Origin: Heyndrickxia ginsengihumi
GTDB lineage: Bacteria; Bacillota; Bacilli; Bacillales; Bacillaceae_C
Length of the DNA stretch: 64,000 bases
NCBI RefSeq assembly: GCF_011008565.1
Contig: NZ_JAAIWK010000002.1
Coordinates: forward strand, 235,129 to 299,128
Direction: 5' to 3'
Shown: in pieces, positions 1-9,720 of the stretch
Layout of the letters: each line of letters starts with the position of its first letter
Position numbering within the stretch: position 1 is the first letter of the stretch
Position numbers and translations under genes: made by a program
The notes under the pieces: model-generated
What the model was told of the DNA's origin: nothing
Seen by the model: only the letters and a program-made list of their open reading frames with translations
Database searches by the model: none

Positions 1-1688
1 ATTTTCTTAGTGAAATAGTTTCATTTCCTAACATTTCAACAAATTGATCAAGAAGATTCATGACTTCATTCCATGCCTGGTCATGTGTCCGCGAAGCAAC
101 TAACTCTCCGCTTTCTTCCCTTGCGATCCTTAGATTTTCCAGTTTTTTTGGAATCTCTAACTCTTCTAAGTATAGATATAATGCTTCACATAGTTGTTTA
201 CTATTTTGGGCCTTTTTCAACCTTCTCTGTAATCTTAAAATAGGAGCAGTAATGAATAGACGTAATTCATTTAATTCTTGTTCAATCGCTCTTTCTTGGT
301 CAGTTTGGGGAACACTCTCCAATTCCAAGCCTCTAATCCGGCGGTATTCCCATCTTTTTTTATTTATCCAACGCTCCCCTTGAATTCCGTATGCAAGTAC
401 ATAATTTTCAAGACGATCCATCTTTTCTCGCATTTGATGAATAGGTGCATCCACCGGAAATAAAAGATCTGTTTTAATTGCTCTAAAAATAGGCTCATAG
501 CGCCAATGGCTATTCAAAATTTCTAATGTTGATCGAATTAATTCTATTAGTGGATGATTCAACATCGGCTGTTTTTGGTCAATAAAATATGGAATATCAA
601 AATCAGAAAATATCGTTTCAATCATTTCTTGATATTCATGACCGTTTCGCACAAGGATTGCTATGTCACGGTAGCGAGCATGTTCTTTCCGAACAACATC
701 TCGAATATGACGTGCAATGCCTTCTATTTCAGAACGGCGATTATTTGCTTGCCAAAGCTCGATAGACGGTGCCTTTGGAAAAGAAGGTAAAGGTAGTTTT
801 TCAAAATGACTTTGTAAAAACTGCAAACTTTCATGCTGGAAACGTTTTGGATCTGTTAAAACGAGATCTTCTTCAATTGTAATCTGATGTTGAAGCGCGA
901 GATCATAAATTGTAGCATAAGCCTCACCAGACATGCGAAACAACTGAAGTTCGTCTGGCTTTACATTGCGAAAAGGCCGATCTACGGTCAACGCAACTGT
1001 TACCTTTTTACATGTTTTCATAAGGTGTGAAATCACTAAATATTCCTGCGGTGTAAACTGATGAAAGCCATCAATATAAATGCTAGCATCCTTTAAATAT
1101 GAGGACTTTTCAATTGAAGTAGCGAGCAATCGCAAATAATCTTCTGAGTCTACATATTTATCAATTAACATTTCTTGATAAGATTGATAAATCAACTCAA
1201 GATCATGAAGTTTATCCGCCAATGCTTTTGATTTCCCTTCAGGTTGCAATAAAAGCTGTTGACTATGGAGCAGATCTGGATCAATGCAATATCTTTTAAA
1301 TTCGGTCAGCATTGTTTCAATATGCTCAATAAATCCAGGTTTATCTGCAACCTTTACAAATAATTGAAGATCATCTTTTTTATCTTCCATTATTTTTCTA
1401 ATAAGCATATTTAAACCTACACTTGAAATATGATATCGACTTATTCCCCCAACTTCTTGCAATACTTTCCAGGCAAGACGTGTAAAACTATACACTTGGG
1501 CACGGATCATTCCATTAATTTCAGGAAACTTCGTCAATTCACTTTCAGATAGGAATGTCATCTGTTCAGGAACTAAATATATAATTGGAAAGCCACTCGG
1601 ATTTTCCTTTAATTCTTGCTGTATTTCTTCATGTATTCGTTTCGTTTTTCCTGTACCTGGACGGCCAATAATAAATCGTAAGGACATG
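1..1688 (-). CDS. addB: ATP-dependent helicase/deoxyribonuclease subunit B (AddB), 5' part only
   Basis: Reading from an ATG at 1686-1688 the frame stays open to the window edge, giving about 562 N-terminal residues of a protein usually near 1,160. AddB is the second subunit of AddAB, the Gram-positive RecBCD equivalent that resects double-strand ends and recognises Chi. A Walker A motif GRPGTGKT is at residues 8-15, and the sequence continues as a UvrD-like helicase domain. The iron-sulphur cysteines and the C-terminal nuclease lie beyond the window. A Shine-Dalgarno AAAGGAAG sits about 7 nt before the ATG. addB near comK is also found in B. subtilis. Identification is by family resemblance. 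Confidence 0.93.
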
Positions 1689-1807
1689 CTTTCACTTCCT
1701 TTAATTAATACAATACAGACAGCACATTTATAGCTATGATTTTTAGAACATTTGTTCTTTTAATCATATAATAATTTAAAGCTTTTTTCAATGATGGAGT
1801 ATAACAT

Positions 1808-1858
1808 AAAAAAGAAGGATCTAGATAAAGGATATCTTTTCCTTCATACAAGATCCGC
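1808..1858 (-). terminator. Rho-independent terminator of the AIM24-family gene
   Basis: On the minus strand a hairpin closes with GGATCT/AGATCC and contains an inner AAGGA/TCCTT pairing. It is followed by TTCTTTTTT, just past the stop codon at 1885. It separates this gene from addB. Confidence 0.65.
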
Positions 1859-1884
1859 ACTTTTTCATATCATTTATTTCTTTA

Positions 1885-2673
1885 TTAATCACCATCAAAT
1901 ATATTAAACAAACCTTTTGCAATGCTTCCTTCATCTTTTGCACCGCCAACCTGTGGCATGGCAGAAAATACACGACTTGCAAGACGACTAAATGGAAGAG
2001 ACTGTACCCAGACAGATCCTGGTCCTCTTAACGTTGCAAAAAATAATCCTTCTCCACCAAATAAGAAAGTTTTTACACCTTTCACGAATTCAATATCATA
2101 ATCTACATCTTTTGTCATTGCTACAAGACAGCCTGTATCTACTCTCAATACTTCACCAGGTGCCAGTTCTCTCTTTTGAATCGTCCCCCCTGCATGAATA
2201 AAGGCCAAACCATCTCCTTCTAGTTTTTGCATGATAAATCCTTCTCCACCAAAAAAGCCTGTACCAATTTTTCTTTGGAATTCAATTCCAACTGAAACAC
2301 CTTTGGCAGCAGCTAAAAATGCATCTTTTTGACATACGATTTTTCCATCAAGCTCACTTAAATCCATCGGTACTATTTTCCCTGGATACGGTGCAGCAAA
2401 GGCAACATGTTTCTTTTCATTTCCTTCATTTGTAAAAGTCGTCATGAAAAGCCCTTCACCACTTATCATTCTTTTTCCAGCAGAGAATAGTTTGCCCATA
2501 AAACCACCAGATTGATTGGATCCATCTCCAAAAACGGTTTCCATACGGATATGATCCTCCATCATCATCAAGCTACCAGCTTCTGCAATGACTGTTTCTT
2601 GCGGGTCAAGCTCAACCTCCACAAATTGCATATCATCTCCATGTAATTTATAGTCAATGTCGTGATTATTCAT
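1885..2673 (-). CDS. TIGR00266/AIM24 family protein
   Basis: A 262-residue protein of the AIM24 (TIGR00266) fold: beta-rich and glycine-rich, with repeated segments of the type GxGxFGGEGF (for example FFGGEGF and LFGGEGL). It has no signal peptide or membrane segment. Members are widespread in bacteria; the biochemical role is unknown, and the eukaryotic relative Aim24 is mitochondrial. I prefer the ATG at 2671-2673 because GGAGG is 7 nt upstream of it. The in-frame ATG at 2677-2679 almost touches that ribosome binding site. It is a single-gene unit with its own terminator. Confidence 0.8.
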   Translation of the reverse strand: MNNHDIDYKLHGDDMQFVEVELDPQETVIAEAGSLMMMEDHIRMETVFGDGSNQSGGFMGKLFSAGKRMISGEGLFMTTFTNEGNEKKHVAFAAPYPGKIVPMDLSELDGKIVCQKDAFLAAAKGVSVGIEFQRKIGTGFFGGEGFIMQKLEGDGLAFIHAGGTIQKRELAPGEVLRVDTGCLVAMTKDVDYDIEFVKGVKTFLFGGEGLFFATLRGPGSVWVQSLPFSRLASRVFSAMPQVGGAKDEGSIAKGLFNIFDGD

Positions 2674-3014
2674 ATTCATTCCTCCAGCTAAAATAATTGT
2701 CCAATTATTGATACGTTCTGATCATGCATTTGGTTTCTTTTTTTTTAGTTAATGACTTGTCGGATTTACTAAATATGTTTCCTCCCTTTTAACAATAAAT
2801 GAAATACGTATGAAAGAAAGTTCATAAACGAAAAAAAAAAGTAACCATTTGAGAAACTTATTTTTTACATTTAGCAATAAGAAATGCTGAACTTCCTATA
2901 CCGTACCCTTGTTTAATGGGGGAGCGTCTTTAGCTTTGTTTTATGTATAAACCTAAAAAAGCATAATCTTGTTATTTCATATAGATTATGCCAAATTTGT
3001 TCTAGTATTATTTA
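2674..3014. other. AT-rich intergenic region between comK and the AIM24 gene
   Basis: No supported gene is visible in about 340 bases. The stretch holds the AIM24 gene's Shine-Dalgarno and a small palindrome around 2690-2706 (ATAATTGTCCAATTAT) that could belong to its promoter. There is no convincing terminator for comK. Confidence 0.5.
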
Positions 3015-3578
3015 TTAGAAAATACTCTTGCTTTTATGACTAAATAAATAAGGCGTTTTATGCTCTAACGCATTCAAACGATATAGTTGCGTTTTTTTCT
3101 CAATCCGTTCAATATTTTGACCGTAGCGATTATATAAAAGGGTTGCCTTATATAACTGATTTTCAAAAGAATTCCGGCTAATGGGTACAATTAATTGTTG
3201 ATAATTTTGGAAAATTACATTCGTAGAGAAGTTTTCAAATTCTTCATGGTGAAAAACATGCAGTGGTGAAATCCAAAAACAATTTGGAGATTTTGGTGAA
3301 GTAGTTGGAAAAAAACAAATACTTAAATGATAATCAATTAAAATTGGATGCTTTCTAGTCACGCCAATTAACTGAATAGCCCCTTCTCTTCTTCCTTCAA
3401 ATGATGATCCGAACATATGGCAACTCTTTTTTATAATGTCTAGTGGTGCCGTTGGGACTACAAATTCATCATTCGTTTCTAATACTCTTGATCCAATCCG
3501 TTGATCCTCCATTTTCTCTGGCACAATTGCCATAGTATTTGATGAAGTTTCGAAATCTAAAAAATTTACAATCTTCAC
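3015..3578 (-). CDS. comK: Competence transcription factor ComK
   Basis: 187 residues (B. subtilis ComK is 192). The family signature SCHMFGSSFEGRREGA lies around residues 52-67. ComK is the master activator of the late competence genes (DNA uptake, recombination). It binds AT-boxes of the form AAAA-N5-TTTT as paired dimers and activates its own gene. The start codon is GTG at 3576-3578 with GGAGG 8 nt upstream, an excellent ribosome binding site. A TATAAT -10 lies at 3613-3618. The divergent neighbour is the IDEAL-domain gene yhzC, as in B. subtilis. The gene looks intact, so competence is possible, but this does not show that the cell is naturally competent. Confidence 0.93.
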   Translation of the reverse strand: MKIVNFLDFETSSNTMAIVPEKMEDQRIGSRVLETNDEFVVPTAPLDIIKKSCHMFGSSFEGRREGAIQLIGVTRKHPILIDYHLSICFFPTTSPKSPNCFWISPLHVFHHEEFENFSTNVIFQNYQQLIVPISRNSFENQLYKATLLYNRYGQNIERIEKKTQLYRLNALEHKTPYLFSHKSKSIF

Positions 3579-3612
3579 TATTTTTTACCTCCAATCTTTA
3601 TTATTCACTCAT

Positions 3613-3640
3613 ATTATAGAACATTTTTCCTATTTTTCCA
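3613..3640 (-). promoter_or_regulatory. Candidate sigma-A promoter of comK
   Basis: On the minus strand a perfect -10 TATAAT (3613-3618) is preceded at 16 nt by a weak -35 TGGAAA (3635-3640). The weak -35 fits a promoter that depends on an activator. The surroundings are very AT-rich, so this is only moderately supported. Confidence 0.45.
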
Positions 3641-3691
3641 TTATTTTTTTACATTTTTTTGGATTTTTTTACTTATTTTTTATATTTTTAA

Positions 3692-3704
3692 AAAAATAAA
3701 TTTT
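3692..3704 (-). promoter_or_regulatory. Candidate ComK box upstream of comK
   Basis: An exact AAAA-N5-TTTT match lies about 115 nt upstream of the comK start and also upstream of yhzC. A degenerate second box is at 3616-3628. ComK binds pairs of such boxes at its own promoter in B. subtilis. Chance matches are easy in sequence this AT-rich. Confidence 0.4.
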
Positions 3705-3763
3705 CTATTGATTTTTATTTGAAAATTCTATATAATAAAAAAAAGCAGAGAAGGTGATCATCG

Positions 3764-4000
3764 ATGGAAAATAAGAAATCTTATTCAGATTTAACGAAAG
3801 CTTATGCGATGACCCAGATTCAAATGGAACAGTTTTTAGACAAAATTTATGCAGACATGGTTCTTAATGAGCTCATTCTTAAAAAAGAAAAAGAAAAAAT
3901 ACTTGAGCAAATTGATCATGCACTTGATTTGCGCGACAAAGAACAATTTTTTCAACTAACGAATGAGTTGCAACAATTAGAAATGAAATTCGGACAATAG
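3764..4000 (+). CDS. yhzC: IDEAL domain protein (YhzC-like)
   Basis: A 78-residue charged protein with an IDEAL domain in its C-terminal half (around residues 45-65; IDHALDLRDKEQFFQL is the diagnostic segment). IDEAL domains occur in Firmicutes regulators and adaptors. The B. subtilis comK neighbour yhzC encodes such a protein; its function is unknown. AAGGTG lies about 9 nt before the ATG. The gene is divergent from comK, shares its AT-rich intergenic region, and ends in a strong terminator. Confidence 0.8.
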   Translation: MENKKSYSDLTKAYAMTQIQMEQFLDKIYADMVLNELILKKEKEKILEQIDHALDLRDKEQFFQLTNELQQLEMKFGQ

Positions 4001-4010
4001 TACCTTTACC

Positions 4011-4038
4011 AGCCCTTATTTTAATAAGGGCTTTATTT
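4011..4038 (+). terminator. Terminator of yhzC
   Basis: A perfect hairpin, AGCCCTTATT / AATAAGGGCT with a 2-nt centre (4011-4032), is followed by TTATTTAT, 11 nt after the stop codon. Confidence 0.8.
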
Positions 4039-4073
4039 ATGGGGGTATTTAAAAATATGCGGTTCATCTACGT

Positions 4074-4114
4074 AAATGGGGACAGAATGGAGTCATTCTG
4101 ATCCCCATTTTTTA
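4074..4114. terminator. Second, bidirectional-looking hairpin after yhzC
   Basis: AAATGGGGACAGAATG (4074-4089) pairs with CATTCTGATCCCCATTT (4094-4110) around loop GAGT, followed by TTTT. It lies between convergent yhzC and the M48 protease gene. The 4115-4300 stretch holds nothing I can support. Confidence 0.6.
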
Positions 4115-4306
4115 GTCTCCTTATTGTTCAATCATGTTTGTTCACTTACATATATTCATTTCATCCTTTCAATGACAAAATAATTTATTAAGCTCAAAAC
4201 AAGTTACATTCATGATTGACTTGCCAACTTGTCATTTGTATTGATTTTAAGATCCCGGAGGCGCAAAACGAATCCCTACAGAGAAAATCATCCCTATGTA
4301 AAAGAA

Positions 4307-4356
4307 ACAGACAAAGTCCTCCCGCTTTTTATAGCGAGAGGACTTTGTCTGTTTTT
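4307..4356 (-). terminator. Terminator of the M48 protease gene, bidirectional
   Basis: A 20-bp stem (4307-4326 with 4333-4352, one mismatch) directly follows the minus-strand stop. There are T-rich tracts on both sides, so it could stop transcription from either direction. Confidence 0.85.
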
Positions 4357-5616
4357 TTACTTATTTTTATATTTCTCAAGTCTAAGTATTCTTTCCATCA
4401 TTGTTGGATGATCATAGCGGAATATTTTGACCAATAAAGGTGGGTTTACTTCACTTAATCCCGATCTTGTTAAATCTTGAAACGCTTTAATCCCTGCCTT
4501 TTTATCATGTGTCAGATGGATGGCATAACGATCAGCCCGTGTTTCTTCATATCGAGATCCCCAGTTCGTTAAAGGACTAGCCGCAAATATTAACATGGAA
4601 GAAATCATTAAAAATAATGGTAATGAACTTATTTGTGAAATTGAAGTTAGATTTAAAGTTCTTCCATATTTTTTAACCATATAGGCCATGATTTTAGAAA
4701 TAAGCCATAATCCAATTAATGTTAATATAATATAGCCAGCCATGCCAAAGTAAATATGTTTTTCTACATAATGCCCCATCTCGTGAGCCATTATAAATAA
4801 AATTTCACGATCGGATAGCTTATTAAGTGTTGTATCCCAGAGAACAATCCTTGAATTTGAACCAATTCCTGTTACATAAGCGTTTAAAGCATTTGTTTTA
4901 GCGGACATATTTACTTCATAAACATGATTTGCAGGTATATGTGCTTTATCAGCAAGAGCTAATATTTTTGCCTCTAATGCTTTATCCTTTAATGGATAAA
5001 AGTGATTATATAATGGATCAATGACGACAGGTTGAATGAAGGTCATAAAGATCGTAAATGGAATTGATAACAACCATGCCATCAGCCACCATTTTTTCTT
5101 GAATTTCTTCATTAATGCATATAAAACAAACACAATAACGAACATTGTAACGTAATTTACCCAAAAATCAATTATTTCATCCTTCATCCACGAGTGAAAT
5201 GTTTGTGTTGAAATATGATATATACATGAAAAGCGATATGAAATATAACTAAGCGGGAATGTAAAGATAAATGATGCGAGTGAAAACCAAAATAAATAAA
5301 TTAGCGTTTGAATAATCCGGTTTCGGGATGTATGGCGTGACCACTTCTCAAATACTGTTGAAATTCCTAGTATAAGAATTAGGAAATAAAATAACCATTC
5401 ATACGGAGTGGAAAGGAAAAATAATAAATTACGTATTTTTGAGTAATCTTCACTTAGAAATAATTCTCTACTATTTAGAAAGGTTGCAGGATCTGCACTC
5501 GTCCCTTTTAAGTTAGTCGGAATACTTGTATTTGCCATATGAAAAAGATACAAATACATGAGAATCCCAAATAATAAATATGCAATAACTACACGAAATG
5601 CCCATTTTATTTTCAA
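4357..5616 (-). CDS. yhfN: M48 family membrane metalloprotease (YhfN-like)
   Basis: A 419-residue integral membrane zinc protease of the CAAX-protease/Ste24 type. Hydrophobic segments are near residues 8-25, 70-90, 103-125, 148-168 and 175-195, plus two after the active site. The zinc-binding HEMGH motif is at residues 278-282, and the third ligand is probably in the EETRAD segment near residue 360. These proteases cleave membrane or misfolded proteins; the B. subtilis homologue is YhfN. ComK/YhzC on one side and LplJ on the other match the B. subtilis order. It looks intact. Confidence 0.88.
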   Translation of the reverse strand: MKIKWAFRVVIAYLLFGILMYLYLFHMANTSIPTNLKGTSADPATFLNSRELFLSEDYSKIRNLLFFLSTPYEWLFYFLILILGISTVFEKWSRHTSRNRIIQTLIYLFWFSLASFIFTFPLSYISYRFSCIYHISTQTFHSWMKDEIIDFWVNYVTMFVIVFVLYALMKKFKKKWWLMAWLLSIPFTIFMTFIQPVVIDPLYNHFYPLKDKALEAKILALADKAHIPANHVYEVNMSAKTNALNAYVTGIGSNSRIVLWDTTLNKLSDREILFIMAHEMGHYVEKHIYFGMAGYIILTLIGLWLISKIMAYMVKKYGRTLNLTSISQISSLPLFLMISSMLIFAASPLTNWGSRYEETRADRYAIHLTHDKKAGIKAFQDLTRSGLSEVNPPLLVKIFRYDHPTMMERILRLEKYKNK

Positions 5617-5681
5617 TTACAATACACTCCCTCCTTGTCCTCTTTTATAGTATATGTAAAAAAAAAAGGGGGCAGACCCCT

Positions 5682-6668
5682 TTAGTATACTAAATCAATA
5701 AATTCTTCTTTATTTACGTTTCCAAAGTAGTGTTTAATATCAATCGTTTCAAGTGCTTTTACAATGCTTGCACGTTCATATCTGCAGCCAATTAATTTTC
5801 TTTCAATATCATTAATATCACCAATACCGAAAAAATCACCAAATATTTTACAGTTTTCAATAATTCCTTTATTAACCTCTAAACGAATATCAATACTTCC
5901 AACAGGGAAACGATGAGAATGTTGTAAATTAAATTTAGGAGATTTTCCATAATTCCATTCCCATGATTGATAACGTTCTTTAGATAATTGATGAATATTC
6001 TCCCAATCCTTTTCCGTTAGTTTATATTCTGGAATATCTTTATTGGCAAAAATATTTTCTAGTAGTAATTGTCTAAACTCTTCCATCGTCAACGGTTCTT
6101 TTAAAAATTCAGTAATATTTGCAACACGGCTGCGCACAGATTTAATCCCTTTTGATTGAATTTTATCTTTTTTAACTTTTAAAGCCTTTGCAACTTTATC
6201 TAACTCTGAATTTAATAGCAATGTTCCATGGCTGAACATTCTCCCATTTGTTGAGAATTGGGCATTACCTGAAATTTTTTGCTCTCCTACTTGAATGTCA
6301 TTCCTCCCGCTTAATTCAGCTTGCACACCAAGCTTGTGCAAAGCTTGAATAACAGGCTCTGTAAATTTCATAAAATTGCTGAAGCTCTCACCATCATCTT
6401 TTGTGATAAAACTAAAATTAATATTCCCTAAGTCATGGTATACAGCCCCGCCACCTGACAGTCTTCTTACAACGATAACACCATTTTCATCAACATATTC
6501 CGTATTAATTTCTTCAATTGTATTCTGATTTCTTCCAATAATAATAGAAGGCTGATTTATATAAAAAAGTAAATAAGTCTCATTAATATCTAAATGTTTT
6601 AACGCATATTCTTCTATCGCTAAATTAATTCTTGGATCTGTAATTCCTTTATTATCAATAAATAACAT
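5682..6668 (-). CDS. lplJ: Lipoate-protein ligase LplJ
   Basis: 328 residues, the normal length. LplJ activates free lipoate to lipoyl-AMP and transfers it to lipoyl domains (E2 subunits, GcvH), the scavenging route in Bacillus. The family signature RRLSGGGAVYHD is around residues 70-81 and the lysine motif QKISGNAQF, which binds the adenylate, is near residue 130. A C-terminal accessory domain follows. The start ATG has GGAGGGG about 8 nt upstream. It is monocistronic with its own 5' region. B. subtilis has lplJ (yhfJ) in the same neighbourhood. Confidence 0.93.
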   Translation of the reverse strand: MLFIDNKGITDPRINLAIEEYALKHLDINETYLLFYINQPSIIIGRNQNTIEEINTEYVDENGVIVVRRLSGGGAVYHDLGNINFSFITKDDGESFSNFMKFTEPVIQALHKLGVQAELSGRNDIQVGEQKISGNAQFSTNGRMFSHGTLLLNSELDKVAKALKVKKDKIQSKGIKSVRSRVANITEFLKEPLTMEEFRQLLLENIFANKDIPEYKLTEKDWENIHQLSKERYQSWEWNYGKSPKFNLQHSHRFPVGSIDIRLEVNKGIIENCKIFGDFFGIGDINDIERKLIGCRYERASIVKALETIDIKHYFGNVNKEEFIDLVY

Positions 6669-6953
6669 TGTTGCCCCTCCTTGTTTAATGAATAATCGCT
6701 TTATGTAAAAAGATCATTTTCATTGCTATGAAACCTTCATTTAATTATAAGACAGTTAATATTGATGAGCAATCATATGTAATTTTGTAAACTGTTTTAT
6801 CACATTGTTACTATGACCCCCGCCATTCCTTTTACTATTTTATTTGTTACATCTAATGACAACTTCCTTTTCTTTTTCTATCGATCTTATAAAATGAAAG
6901 CACAGCAAGTGACCTCATATGCAGACGAAAATACCATGAAGGAGTGGAAAAGT

Positions 6954-7889
6954 ATGGCGGACATTAAAGTAGCAACTGTATCAATGCAAGTAGAGTTCGA
7001 TAAACAAGCAAATTTAAACAAGTATTTAACATTCATAGAGCAGGCCGCATTACAACATGTTGATCTAATTGTGTTTCCTGAACAATCTCTCCAAGGCTAC
7101 TTAAAAAATTTATTTTCGTTGGATATGAAGAATGTACAACACCAACATGACCAAGCCGAGACAGTCGAAAATGGAACTTCCGTAAGAACATTGATAGAGG
7201 CTGCTTCCCGCTATAATATGCACATTATTTTCGGGATGACTGAAAGAGATGATGAACGTCCTGATATTCTTTATAATTCCGCTGTTCTCCTCGGACCAAG
7301 CGGTCATATCGGTACTTACAGAAAAGTGCATCAACCTGGAGACGAAGTCCATGTATACTATCCAGGAGATTCATTCCCAGTTTTTGAAACTTCTCTTGGA
7401 AAAATTGGTCTACTTATTTGCTACGATAAAATGTTTCCCGAAAGTACAAGAGAGCTTGCTTTAAAGGGAGCGGAGATATTAGTTATGCCGACTGCATGGC
7501 CACTTTCTGAAGTTGGTGCTGATCCTACGCTCGATCCTATGGGACAATACTATGATTTACTTGATTCAGTGCGGGCCTTCGAAAATCAGTGCTGGTTTAT
7601 CTCATCAGATATGTGCGGCATTCATGGTGATCATGATTTTTATGGTCATAGCAGAATTGTGTCGCCTATTGGAGAAACATTAGCCGAATGTGGTTATGAA
7701 GAAGGAATGACTATAGCCGAAATTGATGTAAAAAAAGGAATTGTATCTGCAAGAAGTTGCGACCTATTAGGATTAAATTTATTAAAAGACCGCCGTCCTG
7801 AGAAATATGCTGTATTACAAGAAGGAGCAATACGTAAACGAACGAAAAAGCCGGTGCCCCAAACCATTCAATTAGAACACCAAGTTTAA
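6954..7889 (+). CDS. Carbon-nitrogen hydrolase (nitrilase superfamily amidase)
   Basis: A 311-residue amidase with the complete nitrilase-fold triad: Glu43 (FPEQ), Lys124 (YRKVHQP) and Cys156 (LLICYDKMFPE). It hydrolyses a C-N bond, probably of an amide or N-carbamoyl substrate; the specificity cannot be read from the sequence. I chose the ATG at 6954 because AAGGAG ends about 8 nt before it. The open frame reaches back to 6813, but the added residues are not family-like. It stands alone, convergent with aldA. It may be an accessory gene. Confidence 0.82.
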   Translation: MADIKVATVSMQVEFDKQANLNKYLTFIEQAALQHVDLIVFPEQSLQGYLKNLFSLDMKNVQHQHDQAETVENGTSVRTLIEAASRYNMHIIFGMTERDDERPDILYNSAVLLGPSGHIGTYRKVHQPGDEVHVYYPGDSFPVFETSLGKIGLLICYDKMFPESTRELALKGAEILVMPTAWPLSEVGADPTLDPMGQYYDLLDSVRAFENQCWFISSDMCGIHGDHDFYGHSRIVSPIGETLAECGYEEGMTIAEIDVKKGIVSARSCDLLGLNLLKDRRPEKYAVLQEGAIRKRTKKPVPQTIQLEHQV

Positions 7890-8092
7890 TTAATGATTGT
7901 AGACAATTAAACTCATAGTTTCAGTTTAAGAAAGGTAAAAAAGGTGAGAGTGCGCTCATTCTAAATCTCCTTTTATGCCAAATAAATTCTAAAAAAATCT
8001 CTAAATTTAAGTACGATTAAAGTCAAGTAACCATTTTAATTACCATTTTAGATTAAAGCGAAATCATCGTTCATGTTTAAAATCTTATAACA

Positions 8093-8139
8093 AAAACTGT
8101 AGACAAGCCTCTATTTTAAGAAAAGGTTGTCTACAGTTT
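8093..8139. terminator. Terminator between the amidase and aldA (repeat-type hairpin)
   Basis: AAACTGTAGACAA-CCT pairs with AGG-TTGTCTACAGTTT around a T/A-rich loop. It sits just downstream of aldA on the minus strand. Its stem core ACTGTAGACAA recurs in the terminators at 18694, 44472 and 50019 (see findings). The rest of 7890-8092 holds nothing recognisable. Confidence 0.75.
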
Positions 8140-8145
8140 ATTGCA

Positions 8146-9600
8146 TTAATGCTTATATTGCACATATACTACGTGTGTTTGTAAATATTCTTCTAACCCA
8201 TGTTTTCCATCTGCTCCGCCGATTCCTGATTTCCTCCAGCCAGCATGGAACCCTTGAATCGCTTCAAAGCTTTCCCGATTCACATACGTTTCACCAAATT
8301 TCAACTCATTACTTGCCCGCATCATCGTATCTACATTTTGTGTAAAAATAGCTGATGTTAAACCGTACTCACAATCATTTGATAACTCAATCGCTTCATT
8401 CAATGTTTCGAAAGTTGCAATTGGCAACACAGGCCCAAAGATTTCCTGACGCATAATTTCCATCGTATTATCGACATTGACAAGAACTGTTGGCTCGTAG
8501 AAATATCCCTTTTCTCTGTTTGCAGGTTTCCCTCCTGTTAACACTTTTGCTCCATTAGCGACAGCTTTTTTAACCATTCGATCGACATTTTCTAATGCAT
8601 CTTTACTGGCAAGCGGTCCCATATCAATATCTTTCTCCACTAGCGGATCTCCATAGCGAACTTCTGACATTGCTTTTGTAATTTTTTCAATAAATTCGTC
8701 AGCAACAGATTCTTGTACGTAAACCCGTTCTGTACAATTACATACTTGCCCAGAATTAATAACCCGTGAATCAACAACAGATTTTACTGCTAAATCAATA
8801 TCTGCATCATCCATTATAATAGTTGGTGCTTTTCCACCTAATTCTAACGATACTTTCGTAATATTATCAGCCGCAGCTCTCATGACAGCAGCACCGGCAT
8901 TGTAACTGCCTGTTAAGCTAACCATTCCTACTTTTGGATTGCGTGAAAGCTCATCTCCAAGACTGCTACCACTGCCAGTCACAATGTTAATAACACCTTT
9001 TGGCAAACCAACTTTATCAAGAATTTTCGCAAATTCTAGAGCGTTATTTGGTGAAACACCGCTTGGCTTAACAACGATTGTATTACCGGTAATAAGAGCT
9101 GGAGCAGCCTTTCTAGCAATTAAGAAAAATGGAAAGTTCCAAGGCAAAATACCTGCAATTACACCGATAGGAGCTTTATAGACAAAAATATTTTCATTTG
9201 GACGATCACTTGGTACGATTTCCCCTTCGTAGCGACGTGCCCAACCAGCCATATAATCAATATAGTCTGCTGTAAAGTTTACTTCCGTTTCAGAAAGAGC
9301 AAGTGTTTTTCCTACTTCTTCCGAAATAGTTCGAGCAAGTAAATCGGCATTTTCACGAATCTCTTTTGATATTTTCAATAAATATTTAGCTCTTTCCGAA
9401 GATGGCAACTTTCCCCATTTCTTTTGCGCACGTTCAGAAGAATCTATGGCACGTCTTACATCTTTTACAGTTGCTTTTGGGACTTCTGAAATAACTTCTT
9501 CGGTTGCTGGATTGATCACTTTTGATATTTCCCCTGAACTTGAATCAACAAACTCCCCATCAATATACATTTGATATGATTTTGTAATCGTTTTCATCAT
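8146..9600 (-). CDS. aldA: Lactaldehyde dehydrogenase AldA
   Basis: A 484-residue NAD-dependent aldehyde dehydrogenase very close in sequence to E. coli AldA throughout (for example AFTADYIDYMA-like, ILPWNFPFFLIARK and HAGWRKSGIGGADGKHG segments). The catalytic cysteine is Cys287 in GQVCNC, and the general-base glutamate is in LELGGKAP near residue 253. AldA oxidises L-lactaldehyde, the RhaD product, to L-lactate. The rhamnose operon 1.6 kb away makes this function likely. The start ATG has AGGAAGGG 8 nt upstream, and a consensus promoter lies at 9638-9666. Glycolaldehyde oxidation is also possible. Confidence 0.9.
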   Translation of the reverse strand: MMKTITKSYQMYIDGEFVDSSSGEISKVINPATEEVISEVPKATVKDVRRAIDSSERAQKKWGKLPSSERAKYLLKISKEIRENADLLARTISEEVGKTLALSETEVNFTADYIDYMAGWARRYEGEIVPSDRPNENIFVYKAPIGVIAGILPWNFPFFLIARKAAPALITGNTIVVKPSGVSPNNALEFAKILDKVGLPKGVINIVTGSGSSLGDELSRNPKVGMVSLTGSYNAGAAVMRAAADNITKVSLELGGKAPTIIMDDADIDLAVKSVVDSRVINSGQVCNCTERVYVQESVADEFIEKITKAMSEVRYGDPLVEKDIDMGPLASKDALENVDRMVKKAVANGAKVLTGGKPANREKGYFYEPTVLVNVDNTMEIMRQEIFGPVLPIATFETLNEAIELSNDCEYGLTSAIFTQNVDTMMRASNELKFGETYVNRESFEAIQGFHAGWRKSGIGGADGKHGLEEYLQTHVVYVQYKH

Positions 9601-9637
9601 TCACAATCCCTTCCTAGAAATCTCTATTTCTACTTAT

Positions 9638-9666
9638 ATTTTAGTTTTGAAATATTTGTTTGTCAA
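9638..9666 (-). promoter_or_regulatory. sigma-A promoter of aldA
   Basis: On the minus strand, TTGACA (9661-9666), a 17-nt spacer and TAAAAT (9638-9643) form a near-consensus promoter about 40 nt from the start codon. Immediately upstream are two direct repeats TATGTTGT (9684-9691 and 9705-9712 on the plus strand), 21 bp apart, that could bind a regulator. Confidence 0.7.
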
Positions 9667-9683
9667 CAAATAAACCAATATTA

Positions 9684-9720
9684 TATGTTGTTTTATTTAT
9701 TATTTATGTTGTATTTTTTG
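9684..9720. promoter_or_regulatory. Candidate operator upstream of aldA
   Basis: Two TATGTTGT direct repeats lie one double-helix-pair apart (21 bp). The second is part of TTTATGTTGTATTTTT, and a similar TTTATGTTGATTTTT overlaps the -35 of the rhaB promoter. This suggests a shared site for the DeoR-type regulator at 17550. Inference only. The remaining 9721-10032 has two direct repeats of AAAACGTT(T/C)TCTTTG at 9805 and 9825. Confidence 0.35.

Noticed and set aside
60..790. Plus-strand frames across addB
   Set aside because: They are antisense to a clearly recognised addB and lack ribosome binding sites.
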